NCBI GenBank assembly: GCA_026393985.1
Contig: JAPKZB010000086.1
Location: forward strand, 1-64,000
Length of the DNA stretch: 64,000 nucleotides
Source of the DNA: Acidobacteriota bacterium
Lineage (GTDB): Bacteria > Acidobacteriota > Terriglobia > Bryobacterales > Bryobacteraceae
Reading direction: 5' to 3'
Under the pieces are notes generated by a model that made no database searches, was not told the DNA's origin, and worked only from the letters and a program-made list of their open reading frames with translations. Numbering within the stretch: position 1 is the stretch's first letter; each line of letters opens with the position of its first letter. Below, piece by piece: positions 36,170-45,295 of this stretch. A program made the position numbers and the translations under genes.

Positions 36170-37492
36170 TTGGATTGGATCGGCAAAAAAATACTGGTGG
36201 TAGGCCTGGGCAAGAGCGGGGTGGCCGCAGCCCGTTTGGCGCGGCGGTTGGGCGCCACGGTGACGGTTTGCGATGACAAGCCGCTGGCTGAGACGGCGTT
36301 TGCCGCGGAGGTGGCGGGTTGGGGTGTTGCGTATGTGGCGCTAGGCGAGGCGCGGGGGGTTGATTTTGATCTGGTGATTCAGTCACCGGGGGTGCCGCTG
36401 GAGGCGCCGGTGTTTGCCAACGCGCGGGTGACCGGGGAGCTTGAGTTTGCCGCGCCGGTGCTGCTGGGGCGGAAGATTGGGATTACGGGATCGAACGGGA
36501 AGACGACGGTGACGGCGTTGATTGGCCACATTTTGCGCGAGGCGGAGGTGCCGGTGCAAGTTGGGGGCAATATTGGCATTCCGCCGGCGGCGATGGTGAA
36601 CGATTCGCGGGTGGGGCAGTGGAACGTGCTGGAGCTATCGAGCTTTCAATTGGAGACGGTGGAGAGCTTTGTGGCCGATATTGCGGTGGTTTTAAATATC
36701 ACGCCCGACCATCTGGACCGTCACCACACGATGGAACGTTACATTGACGCCAAGGCGCGTCTGGTGGAGACGCAGGGGCGTAGTCAGGTGGCGGTGCTGA
36801 ACGGGGGGAACGCGGCATCAGCGGCGCTGGCTGGCCGGACGCGGGCCAAGGTGGTGTACTTTAACGCGCCGGAGCCCGGCCCGTGGGTGGTGGCGGAAAG
36901 GGACGGGGTGATTACGGTGGATGAGCAAATGCTGATGCCGGTGGAGGCGATTCCGTTGCGGGGGCGGCATAACGTGGAAAACGTTATGGCGGCCGCGGCG
37001 GCGACTTGGCTGGCCAACGTGTCGCTGGATGCGATTGAGGCGGGGATCCGTTCGTTTCCGGGCGTGGAGCACCGGATTGAGCCGGTGCGGACGCTGGATG
37101 GCGTCACCTATTACAACGACTCGAAGGCGACGAACGTGGACGCGACGGAGAAGGCGCTGGATGCCTTTGCGGGGGGCGTGTGGATCATTCTGGGCGGCAA
37201 GGACAAGCAGAGCGACTACCGGACGCTGGCCGGGCGGCTGCGAGAGAAGGCCAAGGGGGTGCTGCTGATCGGCGCGGCGGCGGGCGTGATTCGCGGGCAG
37301 TTGGCCGAGGTGGAGGCGGGCCTGCCGCTGCGGGACTGCGGGACGATGGCGGCGGCGTTGGCCGTGGCGCGGGCCGAGGCGGCGAGCGGCGATACGGTGT
37401 TGCTGGCGCCGGCGTGCGCGAGTTTCGACCAGTTTCAGAGTTATGAGCATCGTGGCCGGGTATTTAAAGAGTTGGTCGGCCAGTTGGAGTAA
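36170..37492 (+). CDS. murD: UDP-MurNAc-L-Ala:D-Glu ligase MurD
   Basis: This 440-residue ligase adds D-Glu to UDP-MurNAc-Ala. It has the N-terminal Rossmann part (ILVVGLGKSGVAAARLA), the ATP loop GITGSNGKTTVT, the ELSSFQLE segment and YNDSKATNVDAT near the C-terminus. The start is TTG, with GGAG 7 nt upstream; no ATG or GTG lies close by. Confidence 0.95.
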   Translation: MDWIGKKILVVGLGKSGVAAARLARRLGATVTVCDDKPLAETAFAAEVAGWGVAYVALGEARGVDFDLVIQSPGVPLEAPVFANARVTGELEFAAPVLLGRKIGITGSNGKTTVTALIGHILREAEVPVQVGGNIGIPPAAMVNDSRVGQWNVLELSSFQLETVESFVADIAVVLNITPDHLDRHHTMERYIDAKARLVETQGRSQVAVLNGGNAASAALAGRTRAKVVYFNAPEPGPWVVAERDGVITVDEQMLMPVEAIPLRGRHNVENVMAAAAATWLANVSLDAIEAGIRSFPGVEHRIEPVRTLDGVTYYNDSKATNVDATEKALDAFAGGVWIILGGKDKQSDYRTLAGRLREKAKGVLLIGAAAGVIRGQLAEVEAGLPLRDCGTMAAALAVARAEAASGDTVLLAPACASFDQFQSYEHRGRVFKELVGQLE

Positions 37493-37498
37493 ATCGAG

Positions 37499-38647
37499 AT
37501 GGGAAAACGGCTTTACACAGATAAGGTTTTGTTCTTTACGATCGTGGCGCTGGTGACGTTCGGGCTGGTGATGGTTTACTCGGCCAGTTCGATTATTGCC
37601 GTTCAGGGCAAATACAACGTGGATGCGCACTACTTTTTTGTGCACCAGTTGATCTGGGCGGTGGTCTCGTTTCTGGTGCTGATGGGGATGAAGCGAATCG
37701 ACTATCGCTGCTTCAACACGCCGGCGTGGGCATTTGGGAGCATCGGGGTGGTGTTGGTGTTGTTGATGGCGGCGTTTGCCATGGATGGAGCTAAGCACCG
37801 GTGGTTGAACCTGGGCGTAGGGCGGCTACAGCCGAGCGAACTGGCTAAGCCGGCGCTGGTGGTTTTTGTGGCGTTTTTCCTTTCGCGCCGCATTCGGGCG
37901 GTGAACAACATGCGGTTCACGCTGGGGGGGTGCGGGTTGGTGCTGGGCGCGTTGGCGCTGGCGGTGTCGGTGGCGGACCTGGGGACGGCAGTGGTGCTGG
38001 TGGGCGCGACGGGGGTGACGTTTTTTGTGGCGGGATTGGACCTGAAGTACCTGTTGAAGGCCATTCCGGTGGCGGCGCTCCTGCTGCTCGTCGGGATTGC
38101 GGCCAAGCCGTACCGGGTGGGGCGTGTGATTGCGATGGTCGATCCGACTCACGCGATCTTGAAGAAAGTTGATCCGAACGACTGGATCCTGACGTATGTG
38201 CGGAGTTCTGGCGCGCCGCCGGACGCGGCGTGGCAGGGGCAGCAGGCCAAGATTGCGATTGGGTCCGGCGGGGTGTTCGGGCTCGGGTTGATGGATGGCA
38301 AACAGAAGTTGTTCTATCTGCCGGAGCCGCATACGGACTTCATCTACGCTGTCATTGGCGAGGAGTTAGGGCTGTTGGGGTCGGTGACGGTGCTGGTGGG
38401 TTTTTTTGTGGTGCTCGCACGGGGGTATCGCACGTTTCTGGTGGCGCCGGATGATTTTGGCCGCTATCTGGCTTTCGGGGTGACCACGATGATTGTTTTG
38501 CAGGCGCTGTTCAATCTGACGGTGGTGACCGGCCTGGGGCCGACCAAGGGTATTCCGCTGCCGATGATCAGCTACGGCGGGAGCTCGCTATTGGCGACGT
38601 TGTTTTCGGCTGGACTTTTGTTGAGTGTGAGTGAGCGGTCGAACTAA
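37499..38647 (+). CDS. ftsW: SEDS glycosyltransferase FtsW
   Basis: This 382-residue polytopic membrane protein of the SEDS family polymerises septal glycan with FtsI. Visible signatures include FGLVMVYSASS in the first helix, LNLGVGRLQPSELAK, the periplasmic PEPHTDFIYAVIGEELGLLG and the late GLGPTKGIPLPMISYGGSSL. It abuts murG with no gap. Confidence 0.95.
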   Translation: MGKRLYTDKVLFFTIVALVTFGLVMVYSASSIIAVQGKYNVDAHYFFVHQLIWAVVSFLVLMGMKRIDYRCFNTPAWAFGSIGVVLVLLMAAFAMDGAKHRWLNLGVGRLQPSELAKPALVVFVAFFLSRRIRAVNNMRFTLGGCGLVLGALALAVSVADLGTAVVLVGATGVTFFVAGLDLKYLLKAIPVAALLLLVGIAAKPYRVGRVIAMVDPTHAILKKVDPNDWILTYVRSSGAPPDAAWQGQQAKIAIGSGGVFGLGLMDGKQKLFYLPEPHTDFIYAVIGEELGLLGSVTVLVGFFVVLARGYRTFLVAPDDFGRYLAFGVTTMIVLQALFNLTVVTGLGPTKGIPLPMISYGGSSLLATLFSAGLLLSVSERSN

Positions 38648-39688
38648 ATGGTTTTTCTGATGGCAGGCGGCGGTACAGGCGGCCACGTGATTCCCGGCAT
38701 TGCGGTGGCGCGGGAGTTGCGGGCGCGCGGCCACGAACCAGTGTTTGTGGGTACGGCGCGGGGCCTCGAAACCAAGTTAGTGCCGGCGGCCGGGTTTCCG
38801 CTGGAGTTGATTGAGATTGGCAGTTTGCAGGGTCAGGGGCGGATACGGCAGGTGCAAACGCTGTTCGAACTGCCGGCGAGTGTGGCGCGGTGCGTGGGGC
38901 TGATCTGGCGGCGGCGGGTGGCGGGGGTTTTCAGCATGGGCGGGTATGCGGCGGGTCCGGTGGGGGTGGCTGCGGTGTTGTGCCGGCGGCCGCTGCTGCT
39001 GATGGAGCCGAACGCGATGCCGGGATTGACGAACCGTTGGATGGGGCGGTTTGCGCGGCGGGCGCTAGTGAGTTTCAACGAGGCCGTACCGTACTTTCCG
39101 GCCGGGAGAGCGGAGCTGACGGGGCTGCCGGTGCGGCAGGAGTTCTTCACCCTGCCGCGGAAGGCGCGAGGAGAGCGGCTGGAGATTCTAGTGACGGGCG
39201 GGAGCCGGGGTGCCCGGCGATTGAATGAAGCCATCCGTGGCCTGGCGCCGTGGCTGGCCGGGCAGCCGGTGCGAGTGGTGCTGCAGGCCGGGGCCGGGGC
39301 GGAGGCGATAGCGGGGGTGACGGTGGTCTCGTTTCTCGAGGATATGCCCGAGGCGTTTGCGGCGGCGGATCTGGTGATCTGCCGGGCGGGGGCGGGGGCG
39401 GTGGCCGAGCTGGCGGCGGCGGGCAAGCCGGCGATCCTGGTGCCGTATCCGTTTGCGGCCGACGATCATCAGGCCCGGAATGCCGAAGCGCTCGAACGGA
39501 AGGGGGCGGCGCGGATGGTTCGCGATGCCGAATGCACGCCGGAGAGGCTGCGGGCCGAGATTATGGCGCTGCGGGAGCCGGGGGTGCTCGAGCGCATGGG
39601 GGCGGCCGCGGGCGGGTTGGCGCGGCCGGGCGCGGCGGCGCGGGCGGCGGACCTGCTTGAGGACTGGGCTGGAGTACTGAAACAATAG
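38648..39688 (+). CDS. murG: Lipid II synthase MurG
   Basis: This 346-residue GT-B transferase adds GlcNAc to lipid I at the inner membrane. The N-terminal glycine-rich loop MAGGGTGGHVIPGIAVA and the UDP-GlcNAc site VICRAGAGAVAELAAAGKPAILVPYP are typical, as is DDHQARNAEAL. It starts directly after the ftsW stop codon. Confidence 0.95.
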   Translation: MVFLMAGGGTGGHVIPGIAVARELRARGHEPVFVGTARGLETKLVPAAGFPLELIEIGSLQGQGRIRQVQTLFELPASVARCVGLIWRRRVAGVFSMGGYAAGPVGVAAVLCRRPLLLMEPNAMPGLTNRWMGRFARRALVSFNEAVPYFPAGRAELTGLPVRQEFFTLPRKARGERLEILVTGGSRGARRLNEAIRGLAPWLAGQPVRVVLQAGAGAEAIAGVTVVSFLEDMPEAFAAADLVICRAGAGAVAELAAAGKPAILVPYPFAADDHQARNAEALERKGAARMVRDAECTPERLRAEIMALREPGVLERMGAAAGGLARPGAAARAADLLEDWAGVLKQ

Positions 39689-39697
39689 TGAGTTAAC

Positions 39698-41068
39698 ATG
39701 TTTTTTAAGCAACAACACCTGCACTTCACCGGGATTGGCGGCATTGGCATGAGCGGCATTGCGATGGTGCTGCACAATCTCGGCTACACGATTTCCGGTT
39801 CGGACCAGAAGTTTTCGGCGACCACGGAGCGGCTGGCGCAGATGGGGATGGCGATTTATGAGGGCCACGCGGCGGCGAACGTGGCCGGGGCGAGGGCGCT
39901 GGTGGTGAGCTCGGCGGTGCGGCCGGACAATCCGGAGCTGATGGAGGCGCGGCGGCTGGGGATTCCGGTGATTCCGCGGGGGGAGCTGCTGGCGGAGTTG
40001 ATGCGGTTGAAGTATGGCATCGCCATTGCGGGCAGCCACGGGAAGACCTCGACGACGTCGATGACAGCGGCGATTCTGGCCTATGCGGGGCTGGACCCGA
40101 CGGTGGTGGTGGGCGGAAAGGTGGGGACGCTGGGGGGCGATAACGCGCGGCTGGGGCAGAGTGACTTTCTGGTGGTGGAGAGCGATGAGAGCGACGGCTC
40201 CTTTCTGAAGCTGGCGCCGATTCTGGCGGTGGTGACCAATATCGACCGGGAGCATCTGGACCATTACCACTCGATTGAGGAGATCCGGGCGGCTTTTCGG
40301 GACTTTGTGAACAAAGTGCCGTTTTACGGGGCGGCGGTGCTGTGCCTGGACGATGAGAACGTGCAGCAGATTCTGCCCGAGGTGAAGCGGCGGACGATTA
40401 CTTACGGGGTGAGCGCGCAGGCGGACCTGCAGATAGCGGAGGCCGAGTGCGGCCATCTGGTGTCGCGGTGGAAGCTGCGGCTGCGGGGCAAGGAGTTGGG
40501 AGCGTTTCAGATTCGGGTGCCGGGGATGCACAATGTGTTGAACGCTACGGCGGCGGTGGCGCTGGCGCTGGAGTTGGACGTGCCGGTGGCGGTGATCGCG
40601 AGCGGGTTGCTTGAGTACGCTGGGGTGGACCGGCGGTTTCAGTGGCGGGGTACGGCGGGCGGCGTGACGGTGATTGACGACTACGGACATCATCCTACCG
40701 AGGTGCGGGCGACGCTGGCGGCGGCGCGATTGTGTGAGTTCGGGCGCCTCCACGTAATTTTTCAGCCGCACCGGTACACGCGGACGCAACATCTGATGGA
40801 CGACTTTGCGCGGAGCTTCCATCAGGCCGATGCGGTGTATCTGATGGATATCTACGCGGCCTCCGAGCCGCCGATTGCCGGGGTGAGTTCTGAGGCGCTG
40901 GTGCAGCGGCTGCAGGATTTTGGCCATCGGGGGGCGCAGTATTGCGGCTCGATGGAAGCGGCGGTGACCGCGGCGGTGGCGGCGGCGGCGCCGGGTGATG
41001 TGATTGTGACGATGGGTGCGGGAAGTGTATGGCAGGCCGGCGAGAAGATTCTGGAGCGGTTGCAGTAA
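39698..41068 (+). CDS. murC: UDP-MurNAc:L-Ala ligase MurC
   Basis: This 456-residue ligase adds the first stem-peptide residue. It has HFTGIGGIGMSGIA at the N-terminus, the ATP loop GSHGKTSTTS, ESDESDGSFLKL and DDYGHHPTEVRATLAAA near the C-terminus. In many bacteria murB and ddl follow murC; here ftsQ follows directly. Confidence 0.96.
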   Translation: MFFKQQHLHFTGIGGIGMSGIAMVLHNLGYTISGSDQKFSATTERLAQMGMAIYEGHAAANVAGARALVVSSAVRPDNPELMEARRLGIPVIPRGELLAELMRLKYGIAIAGSHGKTSTTSMTAAILAYAGLDPTVVVGGKVGTLGGDNARLGQSDFLVVESDESDGSFLKLAPILAVVTNIDREHLDHYHSIEEIRAAFRDFVNKVPFYGAAVLCLDDENVQQILPEVKRRTITYGVSAQADLQIAEAECGHLVSRWKLRLRGKELGAFQIRVPGMHNVLNATAAVALALELDVPVAVIASGLLEYAGVDRRFQWRGTAGGVTVIDDYGHHPTEVRATLAAARLCEFGRLHVIFQPHRYTRTQHLMDDFARSFHQADAVYLMDIYAASEPPIAGVSSEALVQRLQDFGHRGAQYCGSMEAAVTAAVAAAAPGDVIVTMGAGSVWQAGEKILERLQ

Positions 41069-41081
41069 GAGGAGATTGAGT

Positions 41082-41975
41082 ATGGCACGCAAGCAAAACA
41101 GTACCGCCGCGGACCGGACGACGTCGAAGGATGCGGCGCGGAAGGCGCGATTCCGCCTGGTGTGGCGTGGGCTGATAGGAGCGACGCTGTTTTCGTTGGC
41201 GGTGATGGGGCTGCTGATCGGCTGGCAGGAGCTGCAGCGGTATCTGCTGCGGGACGCCCAGTTTCAGGTGGCGGCGCCGCCGGAGGTGGACGAGGAGAGT
41301 CCGGCGCTGGAGATCCATGGTTTAAAGAACGCGGCGCGCGAGCCGGTGGCGGCGGTGTTCAGGGCCGACTACGGGCGTAGTCTGTATATGCTGCCGATCC
41401 ACGACCGGCGCCTGCAGCTGTTGAGCAATCGCTGGATTGCGGAAGCTTCGGTGACGCGGATTTGGCCGAACCGGATTCGGGTGGAGGTGAAGGAGCGGAA
41501 GCCGGTGGCCTGGTTGCGGAGTGGCGAACCGGCGGAGGGGGTGGCTCCGACGCTCATCGATGGGGATGGCAACTTTCTGCCCCTGGAGCGGCCGGGCACG
41601 TTCCGGGTGCCGGTGTTGTCGGGGGTCAGCGAGCAGCAGGCCCCCGAGGACCGCAAGGTTCGGGTGCACCGTTTTGTAAAGCTGTTGCAGGATGCCGGTC
41701 CGCTGGCGGAGAAGATTTCCGAGGTGGATGTGACGGATGCGGGTAATCTAAAGGTGATGCAGGACGAGAATGGGCGAATGGTGATTTTGCACGTGGGCGA
41801 CCGGCAGTTCCGGCGGCGTCTCGAGAAGTTCCGGTTGCATTACCCGGCGATTCAGAAGCACGAGACGGGTTCGAACATTTTTGATTTGCGGATGGAGGGG
41901 AATATTCTCTCCGTGCCCTCCGAAGGCGGAAAGGCGGAGCGGATTTCGTCTTCCGAGGTTCCCAGTGGAGCCTAG
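41082..41975 (+). CDS. ftsQ: Cell-division protein FtsQ
   Basis: This 297-residue protein has a basic cytoplasmic N-terminus, one membrane helix (about 30-50, IGATLFSLAVMGLLIG), then a POTRA-like region (SLYMLPIHDRRLQLLSNRWIAEASVTRIWPNRIRVEVKERKPVAWLR) and the FtsQ beta domain. It links the FtsA/FtsZ ring to FtsL/FtsI. AGGAG precedes the ATG at 41082. Its end overlaps the following FtsA-like gene by 11 nt. Confidence 0.9.
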   Translation: MARKQNSTAADRTTSKDAARKARFRLVWRGLIGATLFSLAVMGLLIGWQELQRYLLRDAQFQVAAPPEVDEESPALEIHGLKNAAREPVAAVFRADYGRSLYMLPIHDRRLQLLSNRWIAEASVTRIWPNRIRVEVKERKPVAWLRSGEPAEGVAPTLIDGDGNFLPLERPGTFRVPVLSGVSEQQAPEDRKVRVHRFVKLLQDAGPLAEKISEVDVTDAGNLKVMQDENGRMVILHVGDRQFRRRLEKFRLHYPAIQKHETGSNIFDLRMEGNILSVPSEGGKAERISSSEVPSGA

Positions 41976-42831
41976 CGTTTCGTTGATGCGGGCGGGTCTG
42001 GACGCCGGCACGGCGCATACGCGGTGTGTGCTGATTGAATGGGTGAACGGGCGGCCCCGGCTGCGGAGCGCCAGCATTGTGCCGTCGCAGGGATGGGAGC
42101 AGGGACGGATTCGGAGTATGGAAGCGCTGGCGGGTGTGGTTTCGGCGGCGGCGATGGCCGCCTCGATCCGGGCCGGAGCAGAGATTGCCACCGTGACCGC
42201 GGGCTATGCCGAATCGTTCAATCAGATGGAGGCGTTGAACGCGGCGCTCGAGCGCAGCGGGTTGCGGGTGGCTGATTATGTGGTGGAAGGGGAAGCGGCG
42301 CTGCTGGCGACCACGTCGGACTTGATGCGGCAGGGCGGTATCAGCGCGGCCGTGATTGGCGTGGAATCGACCGAGTTGGCCTACAGCGATTTAACCGGGG
42401 GCATCCGTACGGTAACCGTGCCGATGGGGGCGCGGGAATTTACCGAAGATGTTGCTTCCTTGCTCGACCTGCCGTTTGCCGAGGCGGAGCACCAGAAAGT
42501 GACGGTAGGCAGTATTGCCAGGGTGTCGATGGAACAGAGCGCGACGCCACTGCAGGAGATTCTCGAGGCGCGCGCGGGACAGTATCTGCATATGCTGGAG
42601 TTCCACATTGAGGAGTTGGCGGGCCAATTGCCGCCTCCGGGGGGCGTGATTCTGACCGGCGGAGGCGCGTGCCTGCCGGGACTGTGCGACTACGCCGAGG
42701 AGTTGTTGCAGTGTCCGGTGCGGTTGGGTCAGGTGGTGGGGGTGGCGGAGTGGCCGCTTGAGTTGTCGGCGCCGAGTTGGGCGGTGGCGGCGGGGCTGGC
42801 GTTGCACGGAGGGATCTCGCATGGCTGGTAG
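41965..42831 (+). CDS. Truncated FtsA paralogue lacking domain 1C
   Basis: This 288-residue actin-like protein matches the next gene (FtsA) at both ends: GLDAGTAHTRCVLIE at the phosphate-1 site and VILTGGGACLPGLCDYAEELLQCPVR at the adenosine site, ending SWAVAAGLALHGG. The region corresponding to subdomain 1C of FtsA (about 80 residues, used for self-assembly and partner binding) is missing, and the phosphate-2 DIG motif reads VIGVEST, so the Mg-coordinating Asp is lost. GTG at 41965 with GAGG 5 nt upstream is preferred over ATG 41986. It overlaps ftsQ and ftsA by 11 nt each. It looks like a maintained, catalytically weakened FtsA partner. Confidence 0.8.
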   Translation: MEPSVSLMRAGLDAGTAHTRCVLIEWVNGRPRLRSASIVPSQGWEQGRIRSMEALAGVVSAAAMAASIRAGAEIATVTAGYAESFNQMEALNAALERSGLRVADYVVEGEAALLATTSDLMRQGGISAAVIGVESTELAYSDLTGGIRTVTVPMGAREFTEDVASLLDLPFAEAEHQKVTVGSIARVSMEQSATPLQEILEARAGQYLHMLEFHIEELAGQLPPPGGVILTGGGACLPGLCDYAEELLQCPVRLGQVVGVAEWPLELSAPSWAVAAGLALHGGISHGW

Positions 42832-44023
42832 CCGGGTGAAGTTGGCGGTGGGGCTTGATGCCGGCAGCGCGCGAACGCGGTGCGTGGTGTGCGTGGTGGA
42901 GGAGGGCAAGATTCGGTTTCTCGGTTCCGGAGAGGCGGAGGCCAGGGGCTGGGCGAAGGGGCGCATTGCGGACCGGGCGCAGTTGTCGGAGTCGGTGAAG
43001 CTGGCGGCGCGGGAAGCCGAGCGGCAGGCGCAGATTGGTTTTGACGCCGCGGTGGTGGGACTGGGCGGCGATGCGATCAAGGGGGCCAATGCGCGAGGCG
43101 TCTATGAGCTGGGCCGGCCGCGGCAGATTGATGAATCGGACATGCGGTACGCGGTGGAACTGGCCTGCCGGGTGCGCTTGGAGGATGACCGGATTCTGCT
43201 GCAGGTGCTGCCGCAGGACTTTACTTTGGACGGGCGAACCGGCATTTTGAATCCGCGGGGGTATCGCGGCTCGCGTCTTGAGGCTAACGTCCATGTGGTG
43301 ACGACGTCGGCGATTGACCATCAGGCTTTGGTGAGTGCGGTGCACCATGCTCATCTGGCGGTGGAGGAGACGGTGTTTGAGGCCATGGCGGCCGGCTATG
43401 CCAGTGTGATGCCGGAGGAGCGGGAGAAGGGCGTGGCGGTGGTGGACATCGGGCTGCATTCCACCGATTTGGCAATCTATGATGGCGACGCGATGGTGCT
43501 GGCGGCGAGTTTGCGCGTGTCGGCCGACCACTTCAGCCGGGACGTGAGCGCCGGCTTCCATGTGACGCACGAGGACGCCGAACGGCTGAAGATTGAATAT
43601 GGGTGCGCCATTCTGGGGTTAACGGCGGACAACACGTTTATCGAGGTGCCCTCGGCCGATGGGCGGCCGTCGCGGGAGGCGCCGCGGCGGGAGCTGAACG
43701 ATATGCTGGAGGCGCGGGCGCAGTTTCTGTTCGAGTACGTTCAGCGGAAGGTGATCGAAGCGGGGATGGACCGCAAGCTGCTCGAAGGGGTTGTGCTGTG
43801 CGGCGGGGGGGCGCGGTTGAATGGGATGTGCGACGTCGCCGAGCAGGTGCTGAACTGTCCGGCAAGGAACGGTTTGCCGGTTGGGATTCTCGATTGGCCC
43901 AGCCGATTGAATAACCCGAGTTGGACGACGGCCGCGGGGCTGGCGATGTATTCGGGCCGATTGAAACAAGAGGGCGGCGGCCGGAAGCCGCCGCCCCCCT
44001 TTCTCAACTTACTGATACGCTGA
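42821..44023 (+). CDS. ftsA: Cell-division actin homologue FtsA
   Basis: This 400-residue protein anchors FtsZ to the membrane. It has the phosphate-1 loop GLDAGSARTRCVVCV, the 1C region (VYELGRPRQIDESDMRYAVE to IDHQALVSAVHHA, about 95-185), phosphate-2 VVDIGLHSTDLAIYDG and adenosine site VVLCGGGARLNGM. GGAGG lies 8 nt before the ATG at 42821. The last residues (GGGRKPPPPFLNLLIR) are encoded by a perfect GC hairpin, and the usual C-terminal amphipathic helix is replaced by this short hydrophobic/basic tail. Confidence 0.92.
   Translation: MAGSRVKLAVGLDAGSARTRCVVCVVEEGKIRFLGSGEAEARGWAKGRIADRAQLSESVKLAAREAERQAQIGFDAAVVGLGGDAIKGANARGVYELGRPRQIDESDMRYAVELACRVRLEDDRILLQVLPQDFTLDGRTGILNPRGYRGSRLEANVHVVTTSAIDHQALVSAVHHAHLAVEETVFEAMAAGYASVMPEEREKGVAVVDIGLHSTDLAIYDGDAMVLAASLRVSADHFSRDVSAGFHVTHEDAERLKIEYGCAILGLTADNTFIEVPSADGRPSREAPRRELNDMLEARAQFLFEYVQRKVIEAGMDRKLLEGVVLCGGGARLNGMCDVAEQVLNCPARNGLPVGILDWPSRLNNPSWTTAAGLAMYSGRLKQEGGGRKPPPPFLNLLIR
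43972..44004 (+). terminator. Perfect GC hairpin in the last codons of ftsA
   Basis: GGGCGGCGGC (43972-43981) and GCCGCCGCCC (43987-43996) form a 10-bp perfect stem with a 5-nt loop, followed by CCCCTTTCTC. It lies inside the ftsA coding region, about 45 bp before ftsZ. The tail is only partly T-rich, so it may be an attenuator or a processing/stability element between ftsA and ftsZ. Confidence 0.5.
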
Positions 44024-44040
44024 TCGCCGAAGGATTTGCC

Positions 44041-45276
44041 ATGGCAGAGCTTAAATTTCACATTCAAGAAGATACCGATCTCGGGACCCGGATCAAGGTA
44101 ATCGGCGTTGGCGGCGGTGGCTGCAATGCCGTGGCACGCATGATGAACGCCGGTTTGCAGGGCGTGGAGTTCTACGTCCTGAACACCGATATGCAGGCGC
44201 TGCAAGCCTCGCCGGTGCCGAACCGGCTGCCGATTGGAAGCAAGATCACCAACGGCCTCGGAGCGGGGGCCAACCCGGATATCGGGCGGCAGGCCGCCAT
44301 GGAAGACACCAACCGGATCATCGAGATTCTCGAAGACGCGGATATGGTGTTTATCACCTCCGGATTAGGCGGCGGCACGGGCACTGGGGCGACGCCGATT
44401 GTGGCCTCGCTGGCGCGCGAATTGGGCGCGTTGACCGTGGCCGTGGTCACCAAGCCGTTCAGCTTTGAAGGCCCCCGGCGGATGAAGCAGGCCGAAGAGG
44501 GGTTGGCCGAGATTGCCAGCGTGGTCGATACCGTGATATCGATCCCCAACGACAAGCTGTTGCGGTTGGCGGGTAAGGGGACCACCTTTCAGCAGGCGCT
44601 GCAGATGGCTGACGATGTCCTGCGGCAGGCCGTGCAGGGGATTGCCGATATCATGACAACGCCGGGCGTGATTAACCGAGACTTTTCCGACATCCGCGCC
44701 ATTATGTCCGGCATGGGGTACGCCATGATGGGGACGGCGACGGCGACGGGCGAGAACGCTGCGATTACGGCGGCCGAGCAGGCGATCAACTCGCCGTTGC
44801 TGGAAGAAGGGGGCGTCGAAGGCGCCAAAGGCATTCTGATCAACATCACCGGATCGAGCCAATTGGGCCTGCTGGAGGTGAGCGAGGCGTGCACGCTGGT
44901 GCGGGAGGCTACGCATAACGAGGATGTGCAGATCAGCTTTGGCGTGGTGGTGGATGAAACGATGGACGAGACGGTGAAGCTGACCGTCATCGCTACGGGT
45001 TTCGAACGCCAGACGCTGCCGCAAATTCTGCGGCGTCAAGCGGCGGCCGCAGTCGGGGAGCCCGCGCTGACGATGCCGATTGTGGAGCTACCGTCGCCGC
45101 CTGCGCCGATCAGCGAGCCGGCGGTGCGGGAGCTGTTCGAAGTGGTCTCTACTCCGGTTGACCGTGGAGAGGAGGCTATTGTCGAGACGCCGGCCGAGCC
45201 GCCGCAGCCGGCCGATCCGTTTGACGACGTGGATACTCCGGCCTTCCTGCGGCGGGAGCGCCGGCTGTTCCGTTAA
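44041..45276 (+). CDS. ftsZ: Tubulin-like division GTPase FtsZ
   Basis: This 411-residue GTPase forms the Z ring. It has [21 protein letters not shown], the tubulin signature GGGTGTG (about residue 109), and the T7-loop region [21 protein letters not shown] Pro/Glu-rich linker leads to the C-terminal peptide DTPAFLRR, which binds FtsA and other partners, followed by a short basic end. AAGGA lies 10 nt before the ATG. Confidence 0.97.
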   Translation: MAELKFHIQEDTDLGTRIKVIGVGGGGCNAVARMMNAGLQGVEFYVLNTDMQALQASPVPNRLPIGSKITNGLGAGANPDIGRQAAMEDTNRIIEILEDADMVFITSGLGGGTGTGATPIVASLARELGALTVAVVTKPFSFEGPRRMKQAEEGLAEIASVVDTVISIPNDKLLRLAGKGTTFQQALQMADDVLRQAVQGIADIMTTPGVINRDFSDIRAIMSGMGYAMMGTATATGENAAITAAEQAINSPLLEEGGVEGAKGILINITGSSQLGLLEVSEACTLVREATHNEDVQISFGVVVDETMDETVKLTVIATGFERQTLPQILRRQAAAAVGEPALTMPIVELPSPPAPISEPAVRELFEVVSTPVDRGEEAIVETPAEPPQPADPFDDVDTPAFLRRERRLFR

Positions 45277-45295
45277 GGCCGCGCCTGAGTGTTTC

